Assembly: GCA_004561445.1 (NCBI GenBank)
Contig: SFVX01000002.1
Coordinates: forward strand, 1 to 55,167
Source of the DNA: a bacterium
GTDB taxonomy: Bacteria > Patescibacteriota > Saccharimonadia > Saccharimonadales > Saccharimonadaceae
Direction: 5' to 3'
DNA length: 55,167 nucleotides
Made by a program: the position numbers and the translations under genes. Numbering within the stretch: the first letter of the stretch is position 1; the number at the start of each line of letters is the position of its first letter. The notes beneath the pieces are model-generated. The model had not been told where the DNA came from. It made no database searches and saw nothing but the letters and a program-made list of their open reading frames with translations. Below, one piece after another: positions 49,397 through 55,167 of the stretch.

Positions 49397-49741
49397 ATGT
49401 ATTACGTATCAAAGACTATGGAGATTGCAGGATGCCATCGGCTGAACCTCTCCTATGAAAGCAAGTGCAAGAACCTGCACGGACATAATTGGATTATCAC
49501 CGTCTATTGCAAAGCGAAGAAGCTCAATCAAGATGGAATGGTATTCGACTTTAAGCACGCAAAAGAGAAGATACACGGTTTTCTTGACCACGGCAACTTC
49601 AATGAGCTGCTTCCATTCAACCCTACTGCTGAGAATATCGCCCGATGGGTGACTGAACAAATTCCTGAATGCTACAAAGCTAAAGTGCAGGAGAGTGAAG
49701 GAAATATTGCTGTCTATGTTGCAGAGAAAGGAGGCAAATAA
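49397..49741 (+). CDS. queD: 6-carboxy-5,6,7,8-tetrahydropterin synthase QueD
   Basis: 114 residues. Zinc/catalytic signature: AGCHRLNLSYESKCKNLHGHNW (His of the HGH motif; Cys in the SKCKNLHGH stretch), then DHGNFNE and FNPTAENIARWV, as in the PTPS/QueD family. Converts dihydroneopterin triphosphate from FolE to carboxytetrahydropterin. ATGA overlap with queE. Confidence 0.95.
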   Translation: MYYVSKTMEIAGCHRLNLSYESKCKNLHGHNWIITVYCKAKKLNQDGMVFDFKHAKEKIHGFLDHGNFNELLPFNPTAENIARWVTEQIPECYKAKVQESEGNIAVYVAEKGGK

Positions 49742-50319
49742 TGAGAGTAAATGAAATCTTCTATTCATTGCAGGGAGAGGGAGCTTATACAGGTACAGCT
49801 TCCATCTTTATTCGGCTCTCAGGATGCAATTTATCTTGCGGATTTTGCGATACAAAGCATCAACCCTATAAAGACTATACCAAAGAAGAAATAGCTCGGG
49901 AAATCGCAGTATATGAAGCAAAGAATATTGTTTTCACAGGAGGAGAGCCATCGTTGCAGCTCGATGCCGAAACGATTGACTTCTTCCATAAGCTTGGATA
50001 TTTCATTCAGGTAGAGACTAATGGAACGAGGAAGCTGCCTTATAATGTAGATTGGGTGACCTGCTCGCCTAAAGACCTGTTTTGCAAGAATGCAGAAATC
50101 AAGCAAGAAAAGATTGATGAGGTGAAGGTAGTTTTTGATGGTCTGATAGACCCTGCCAAATATCTCAATATCGAAGCAAAGCTTTATTTCTTGCAGCCTT
50201 GCGATGTTGGAGATGCTTTCTCTAATGAGCATATAATCAGTCAATGCGTAGAGTATATTCTTGCTCATCCTAAATGGACGCTCTCTTTGCAGACTCAGAA
50301 AATACTAAAAGTAAAATGA
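49741..50319 (+). CDS. queE: 7-carboxy-7-deazaguanine synthase QueE
   Basis: 192 residues. Starts MRVNEIFYSLQGEGAYTGTASIF; radical SAM cluster motif CNLSCGFCDT (C-x3-C-x2-C), followed by FTGGEPSLQ. Rearranges carboxytetrahydropterin to the deazaguanine ring using SAM, an iron-sulfur cluster and magnesium. Overlaps queD; followed by folE after one base. Confidence 0.95.
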   Translation: MRVNEIFYSLQGEGAYTGTASIFIRLSGCNLSCGFCDTKHQPYKDYTKEEIAREIAVYEAKNIVFTGGEPSLQLDAETIDFFHKLGYFIQVETNGTRKLPYNVDWVTCSPKDLFCKNAEIKQEKIDEVKVVFDGLIDPAKYLNIEAKLYFLQPCDVGDAFSNEHIISQCVEYILAHPKWTLSLQTQKILKVK

Positions 50320-50320
50320 T

Positions 50321-50917
50321 ATGGAAGAAGTAATTAGACCATCGGATAATGAGGTGAGCGATGCTATCCGCACGCTTATTCGTGCTATTGGGGAAAATCC
50401 CGAACGTGAGGGACTTATCGGAACTCCTGACCGCATTATGAGAATGTGGAAAGAGATATTTAGGGGGTATGATGAAAGTCAGAAGCCTAAAATCACCACA
50501 TTTGATAATGAAGAAGAGGTTTCCGATATTGTGTTCGATAGCGGAGATTATTACTCGATGTGCGAACATCATATTCTGCCGTTCTTCGGCAAGTATTATT
50601 TCGCCTATATCCCCTCTCCCAAAGGAAGAATACTCGGTATATCTAAGGTTGCGAGAGTAGTCGGATATTGCGCTGCACGATTGCAGCTTCAGGAACGGCT
50701 CGCACAAGACGTAGTGAAGATGCTTTCAGAAGCTCTCAATAACGAGGCTCTCGGTTTCGCTATTGTAATGAAAGGGAAACACTTGTGCAAGACTATGAGA
50801 GGTGTTAGAAATGACGGAAATATGTGCGTCTCTCATTTCACAGGAGTATTCCAATTCAATAGTGAGCTACGAAAGGAGTTCTATAAACTAATTGATTTGC
50901 AGAATAGAAATGGCTAA
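50321..50917 (+). CDS. folE: GTP cyclohydrolase I
   Basis: 198 residues. Zinc-binding MCEHHILPFFG (Cys81, His83 or 84) and the second cysteine in KHLCKTMRGVRN; typical GCH-I sequence (IRTLIRAIGENPEREGLIGTPDRIMRMWKEIF, RVVGYCAARLQLQERL). Converts GTP to dihydroneopterin triphosphate, the first step of the preQ0 pathway. Its end overlaps the terminase small subunit start by 8 bases. Confidence 0.95.
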   Translation: MEEVIRPSDNEVSDAIRTLIRAIGENPEREGLIGTPDRIMRMWKEIFRGYDESQKPKITTFDNEEEVSDIVFDSGDYYSMCEHHILPFFGKYYFAYIPSPKGRILGISKVARVVGYCAARLQLQERLAQDVVKMLSEALNNEALGFAIVMKGKHLCKTMRGVRNDGNMCVSHFTGVFQFNSELRKEFYKLIDLQNRNG

Positions 50918-51431
50918 GTATAATCAGAAAAAAATCAAGCAATGCGAAGAATGGGTCGCAGAGAATGGTTTGATGGAGTATGGAGGAGCTTTAATGAAAG
51001 ACTTCTGCAAGCATATGGACATCGACTATAAGACCTATAAAACGTGGCTCGAAAGAGAAGAGTTCAGGGAAGCTATTGAGAGGGGCAAAGAAACCTTTAA
51101 GTCAAAGCTGACCTATGAGCTTTCTGTGTCTTTATCGCAAGCTGCCAAAGGTGGTGAATATACTAAGATTAAGAAGCACAAGGAATATCGCTCAAATCAA
51201 GACGGTACAAGAGGGCAACTTGTGAAGATGGTAGAGGATGAAGAAAAGGTGGTAGTGCCTCCTAATGTAGGTGCTGCCATCTTCCTGCTTACTAATCTTG
51301 ACCCCGAACACTATCAGAATAGGCAGAAGAGCGACATCGTATTAAAGAAAGATGAAGAGAAAGAAATGACCCTTGAAGAGATTAACGCAGAAATTGCAAG
51401 GCTCGAAAAATTGGATGCCGATAATCAATGA
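50910..51431 (+). CDS. terminase small subunit
   Basis: 173 residues from the ATG at 50910. N-terminal helix-turn-helix-like region (QCEEWVAENGLMEYGGALMKDFCKHMDIDYKTYKTWLE), then a middle helical part (GKETFKSKLTYELSVSLSQAAKG) and an acidic C-terminus with MTLEEINAEIARLEKLDADNQ. Just before the large subunit with four-base overlap. Binds the pac/cos site and recruits TerL; it lacks enzymatic motifs, as expected. Confidence 0.75.
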   Translation: MAKYNQKKIKQCEEWVAENGLMEYGGALMKDFCKHMDIDYKTYKTWLEREEFREAIERGKETFKSKLTYELSVSLSQAAKGGEYTKIKKHKEYRSNQDGTRGQLVKMVEDEEKVVVPPNVGAAIFLLTNLDPEHYQNRQKSDIVLKKDEEKEMTLEEINAEIARLEKLDADNQ

Positions 51432-52912
51432 AATCGAATGAAATCGAGATAAAGAAAAGAATAATGAAGTTGAAGCAAGAGAAGCTGCGTCTCGAAGCTC
51501 CAACGACATTTTCGTGTTTTCTCGGTTATAGTAATCCAAAGTATGATTTGGAGTGGTTTCATAAGATAATCGCAGACCATTGTCAACAGCTATTAGAGGG
51601 GAAGATAAAGAACTTAATGGTATTTATGCCACCACAGCACGGAAAGTCAGAAATCATATCAAGAAACTTCCCTGCGTGGGCTTTCGGAAAAGACCCCGAC
51701 TTGAAGATAGCAGGATGCTCCTATTCTTCCGACCTCGCACAGCAATTCTCTCGGTCTATACAGCGAACCATAGATAGTAAAGAATATCAAGCGATATTTC
51801 CGAATACTTATCTCAATGGGTCTAATGTGAGGACTGATACCAAAGGTTATCTGAGAAATGTTGATTTATTCGAGATGGTAGGTCATAGAGGCTTCTATAA
51901 AGCGGTCGGTGTATGCGGTTCTCTAACAGGTACTCCTGTAGATATTGCTATCATTGATGACCCTGTAAAGGATGCTACAGAAGCCTATTCTCCTATCTAT
52001 CGGCAGCGTGTTTGGGATTGGTATAATACCGTTCTGACTACTCGTCTGCACAACGATAGCAAGCAGCTCTTCATTATGACTCGATGGCACGAAGATGACC
52101 TCGCAGGAAGAATACTTAAATTAGAGCCTCAGGATTGGACTATACTATCTATCCCTGCTATCTGTGAGCAAGAGAATGACGGAGGAATAAGCAAGAGGCA
52201 TATAGGAGACGCACTGTGGCCGCAACGACATTCTTTGAAGAAGCTGATGAAGCAGAAAGAGCGTGCTCCTCGTGAGTTCTCTGCTCTGTATCAGCAGCAT
52301 CCGACAATAGAGGGTGGTAATATCGTCAAGCGTGATTGGTTCCCGACAATCTCAATGGCAGACTTTAGAGCATTGCGCTTTCAAGAGCCGATGCACTTCT
52401 ATCTCGATACTGCCTATAACAAGAAGAAGAAAGGGCAAGATAATGACCCAAGCGGTATTATTGCAGCCTGCAAGATTGGGAGATATATCTATATCTACAA
52501 TGCTCAGAAGGTGTATAAAGAGATGCCCGACCTATTGCGCTTCCTGCCTGAATATATGGCAGCACACGAAGGAAATTCAGAGAGCAAGCTGAATATCGAG
52601 CCGAAAGCCAATGGTATAAGCGTTGTTCAGATGCTCAAAGAATGTACCGACCTCAATGTTAAGGAGACACCAACTCCAACCGATGATAAAGAAGTTAGAT
52701 TAAGAGTTGTTTCTCCTCGATGCGAATGCGGAAGAGTGATACTCGTTGAAGGCTCGTGGAATGATGATTTCCTTGATGAGATTTGTGGCTTCCCTGCAAT
52801 GCCTCACGATGAGTATGTAGATATTCTCGGATATGCTATAAATGACCTATACGAAGAGGATAGCGATATTGATTTTGATAACCTCGATAAAGCGTATTTT
52901 GGATTAGGATAA
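51428..52912 (+). CDS. terL: terminase large subunit
   Basis: 494 residues. Walker A PPQHGKSE (68-75), Walker B VDIAIIDD (171-178), motif III-like ATPase text FIMTRWHEDDL and the nuclease domain starting about 325 with FYLDTAYN, DPSGIIAAC and C-terminal NDDFLDEI plus DEYVDILGYAIND for metal binding. Packages the phage genome into the head. Order small subunit, large subunit, portal confirms it. Confidence 0.95.
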   Translation: MKSNEIEIKKRIMKLKQEKLRLEAPTTFSCFLGYSNPKYDLEWFHKIIADHCQQLLEGKIKNLMVFMPPQHGKSEIISRNFPAWAFGKDPDLKIAGCSYSSDLAQQFSRSIQRTIDSKEYQAIFPNTYLNGSNVRTDTKGYLRNVDLFEMVGHRGFYKAVGVCGSLTGTPVDIAIIDDPVKDATEAYSPIYRQRVWDWYNTVLTTRLHNDSKQLFIMTRWHEDDLAGRILKLEPQDWTILSIPAICEQENDGGISKRHIGDALWPQRHSLKKLMKQKERAPREFSALYQQHPTIEGGNIVKRDWFPTISMADFRALRFQEPMHFYLDTAYNKKKKGQDNDPSGIIAACKIGRYIYIYNAQKVYKEMPDLLRFLPEYMAAHEGNSESKLNIEPKANGISVVQMLKECTDLNVKETPTPTDDKEVRLRVVSPRCECGRVILVEGSWNDDFLDEICGFPAMPHDEYVDILGYAINDLYEEDSDIDFDNLDKAYFGLG

Positions 52913-52929
52913 CTTAAATTTTGAAATAT

Positions 52930-54453
52930 ATGATATTAATTGATTTGTTTCGCAATTATGTGAATGCTCTCGTTGGAAAGAACCAAGAGTTTGAGCAATT
53001 ATTGGCTGCTAAGGATATTTCCGCAGTCAAAGATAAGATGTGCAATCAGGAGAAAAAAATCTTCGATGCCCTGAGCGAGTATGATACATTCTCTCACGAA
53101 GTGATGAAGCGAGAGGATAAGATAATTACAGATAAGAAAGGCAAGTTCCTGCGAACAGAGAAAGTATGGAAGCTGCCTATTCCCTATCCTGTTTATATCA
53201 ATGAAATTGCGCTTGTTTTCCTATACGGCAGACCTATTAAATGGGTTCAGCAGTCAGAAGGAACAGATAAGGCATTTGATGCGTTCCTGAATGTTATCAA
53301 GCGCACAAGATTTGATAGTAAGATAAGGCAGTGCAAGCGTCTTGCAGGAGCAGAAACAGAGAGTGCTATGCTCTTCCGAGTATTCCGTGATGATGATGGC
53401 AAGCCTGATGTGCAGATACGAGTTCTCGCTCGAAGCAAAGGAGATGAAATCTATGTAAGATGGGACCAATATGAGAATATCATATCTATTGGATGGGGAT
53501 ATTATGTGAAAGAAGAAAAGGATAATGTGGTTTATCATTTTGATATTTTCACCAAGCAGACCATCTATCGTTGTGCTAAGAGGAGTCTCGGATGGGAAGT
53601 CAACGAAGAGCAGAATTTCATTGGTAAGATACCTATCATACTCTTTCAGCAGGAAAAGGAATGGAAGGGTGTCGAGCCTCTTATTCATCGTGAAGAGTTT
53701 ATAGCTTCTCGAACAGCAGATACGAATGACTACTTCTCTGACCCTATCGCTATAATGAGCGCAGAGATAATCAAGAATATGCCTGAGAAGAAAGAGGCTG
53801 CTAAGATGCTTATCACAAATGATAAAGATGGAGTGGATAAAGCAGCAAAGTATCTTACTTGGGATAGTGCACCACAATCGAAGAAAGACGAAATCGAATG
53901 GCTGCACACTCAAATTCTGCAAAAGACCTTCACCCCGAATATCACTACCGATACTCTCAAATCCGTTTCTCAGCTCTCTGCAAAAGCTCTCCGTACTGTG
54001 ATGATGCTTGCAGACATCAAGGCTTCTAAACATAAGGAAACACACGATGAGCTGTTAGATAGAACAGCATCTCTGATTACGGCTATCATCGCAAATGTGC
54101 TTGATGTATCATTGAGCGGTGAATGTGAAAGTCTTGAAATCGGTCACGAGTTCCAAGAGCCGTTTGGAGATGATATTGCTGATAGCTTGACCAATATCGT
54201 TAAGGCTGTAGATGCAGGAATTATCTCTACAGAAGGTGCGATTGAACTTAATCCGCTCGTGAAAGATGTCGCTCGTGAGAAACAGAGATTAGCGCAAGAG
54301 CAGGAAGAGCGTCAGCAGCAGCAAATGAGTATCTTCGGCACTCCTGATGGAAGCGAGGGCGCAGGAAGTGCGTCAGATGGCGATGAAGAGGAGGAAGATG
54401 AAGAAGATACCAAGAAGCAGAAAAAAACGCAGGAAACGCAAGGAAAAGCATAA
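52930..54453 (+). CDS. portal protein
   Basis: 507 residues from the ATG at 52930; a TTG at 52921 is possible. SPP1/gp6-type portal: N-terminal helices, a wing region (PYPVYINEIALVFLYGRPIKWVQQ, AGAETESAMLFRVFRDDDGKPD), YPIAIMSAE-like text (YFSDPIAIMSAEIIKNMPE) and a helical C-terminal clip/crown with a Gln/Glu-rich tail (QEEERQQQQMSIFG). Forms the 12-mer ring through which DNA enters and leaves. Confidence 0.9.
   Translation: MILIDLFRNYVNALVGKNQEFEQLLAAKDISAVKDKMCNQEKKIFDALSEYDTFSHEVMKREDKIITDKKGKFLRTEKVWKLPIPYPVYINEIALVFLYGRPIKWVQQSEGTDKAFDAFLNVIKRTRFDSKIRQCKRLAGAETESAMLFRVFRDDDGKPDVQIRVLARSKGDEIYVRWDQYENIISIGWGYYVKEEKDNVVYHFDIFTKQTIYRCAKRSLGWEVNEEQNFIGKIPIILFQQEKEWKGVEPLIHREEFIASRTADTNDYFSDPIAIMSAEIIKNMPEKKEAAKMLITNDKDGVDKAAKYLTWDSAPQSKKDEIEWLHTQILQKTFTPNITTDTLKSVSQLSAKALRTVMMLADIKASKHKETHDELLDRTASLITAIIANVLDVSLSGECESLEIGHEFQEPFGDDIADSLTNIVKAVDAGIISTEGAIELNPLVKDVAREKQRLAQEQEERQQQQMSIFGTPDGSEGAGSASDGDEEEEDEEDTKKQKKTQETQGKA
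54428..54447. repeat. dispersed 20-mer repeat, copy 3
   Basis: CGCAGGAAACGCAAGGAAAA, identical to copy 1 at 2331-2350. Here it is inside the last codons of the portal gene, encoding its Lys/Gln-rich end. Confidence 0.6.
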
Positions 54454-54469
54454 AATACGCAATGTTTGA

Positions 54470-55167
54470 ATGAAGAAGCAAGATGCAAAATCAGAAATCG
54501 CAAAGCGAATAGCAAGAACAGAGGCTTATGCGGAGAAAGTGAGGCAGCAGTTCGCTCTTACGGTGAACGAAATCCTCGCTCTGAATAAGAGTATGCCAAC
54601 CCTTGATGAAGGAGTGATGTTCTCTTTTGATGACCAAAGTATGAAGGTGCAAAAGCAGGTAGAGGAGCTTTTGCGTCAGCTTCATTCTGTCGCTACGATG
54701 GCAATCAAAAAGGGCATCACTCTCGAATGGGAGCAGGCGAATATCGAATGTGATAAGCTCGTGCAATCGTGCTTCGGGAAAAAGGTGCTTTCTTCTCCTG
54801 AGTTTGCAGCGTGGACGCAAAGTAATGAGAACGCTCGTGATGCTTTTATAGCTCGCTCTGATAATGGTCTGAACCTATCAGATAGAGTTTGGCAGAGCGT
54901 TAGACAGCTACGTGATGAGATGGAAGTTGCAATGACCGTTGCCATTGGTGAGGGTGATAGTGCAGCCTCTATGTCAAGAAAGGTTCGTGAGTATCTTAAT
55001 GAGCCTGATTTGATGTTTAGGAGATTTCGCTATAAAGATGCAGAGACAGGAGAATGGAAGAGGAAGTGGAAGAAGCGTATCAAAGATGAAACCACAGGGA
55101 AATATAAATGGATAGACTATAATCGTGATGATTATAAAACAGGTGCAGGAGTTTATAAATCTTCTGC
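54470..55167 (+). CDS. MuF-type minor head protein, 3' truncated by the window
   Basis: Starts at the ATG 54470, 17 bases after the portal stop; 232 codons are open at the window's end. MKKQDAKSEIAKRIARTEAYAEKVRQQF and later RDEMEVAMTVAIGEGDSAASMSRKVREYLNEPDLMFRRFRYKDAE fit the head-morphogenesis (SPP1 gp7/MuF) family, which sits beside the portal. The last visible part (DETTGKYKWIDYNRDDYKTGAGVYK) leads into the conserved core that is outside the window. Confidence 0.8.
   Translation, partial: MKKQDAKSEIAKRIARTEAYAEKVRQQFALTVNEILALNKSMPTLDEGVMFSFDDQSMKVQKQVEELLRQLHSVATMAIKKGITLEWEQANIECDKLVQSCFGKKVLSSPEFAAWTQSNENARDAFIARSDNGLNLSDRVWQSVRQLRDEMEVAMTVAIGEGDSAASMSRKVREYLNEPDLMFRRFRYKDAETGEWKRKWKKRIKDETTGKYKWIDYNRDDYKTGAGVYKSS

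Noticed and set aside
53254..54045. 263-aa leftward frame
   Set aside because: Antisense of the portal gene; composition typical of a shadow frame.

Overview
The window is most of the genome of a temperate, siphovirus-like phage (or its integrated prophage) of a Bacteroidales host. The host call rests on promoters of the Bacteroides type (TTG, about 20 nt, TAnnTTTG), seen upstream of many genes, and on protein families typical of Bacteroidales phages (DUF4494 and DUF932-like proteins, a Bacteroidales-type tyrosine integrase). Gene order is that of a tailed phage. The right end carries small and large terminase, portal and the start of a MuF-type head protein. The left part carries scaffold, capsid, head-tail connectors, tail tube, chaperone with a -1 frameshift, tape measure and Dit. 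Those two blocks are normally adjacent, so the window is probably cut from a circular or permuted map.

Layout. 1-4.6 kb: leftward block of small unknown genes plus a ParB protein fused to a MutS domain I. 4.7-16.3 kb: head and tail operon, with a tRNA-Met(CAT) inserted after the tail tube gene. 16.3-26 kb: a 2576-residue tail fibre/adhesin ending in a variable repeat (VR1), then a template repeat (TR) and a reverse transcriptase, that is, a diversity-generating retroelement (DGR). 26-31.9 kb: PLA2-like protein, tail hub/fibre, and a lysis cassette (putative holin, amidase, u-spanin). 31.9-35.7 kb: a candidate small RNA, attP-like repeats, integrase, leftward lysogeny genes with a CI-like repressor, and rightward Cro- and excisionase-like genes. 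35.7-41.7 kb: SbcC-like ATPase, RecT, MBL nuclease, a second DGR target with VR2, a replisome organiser with internal iterons, and a DnaC-like loader. 41.8-46.2 kb: small accessory genes, MazG, SSB, VRR-NUC. 46.3-55.2 kb: ParB/Srx-like protein, DpdA-like transglycosylase, QueC, YhhQ, QueD, QueE, FolE, then the packaging genes.

The most striking system is the DGR. One TR (24139-24252) matches two VRs of the same 114 bp. Every difference from the TR (13 in VR1, 15 in VR2) is at a TR adenine. VR1 is the C-terminus of the tail fibre, the expected target. VR2 lies 15.8 kb away in a 189-residue protein with no signal peptide or tail features, inside the recombination/replication module, so the phage seems to diversify a probably intracellular protein as well as its receptor-binding protein.

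A second theme is DNA hypermodification. FolE, QueD, QueE and QueC would make preQ0, YhhQ would import 7-deazaguanine precursors, and the DpdA-like enzyme would insert the base into DNA. These genes are in the same apparent operon as the terminase.

Regulation: a 15-bp imperfect palindrome (consensus GTGCYTAWTARGCAC) lies just upstream of the TACCTTTG box at four promoters (structural operon, lysis operon, modification/packaging operon, and leftward repressor operon). In all four it takes the place of the usual -33 TTG, which suggests one phage regulator controlling these units.
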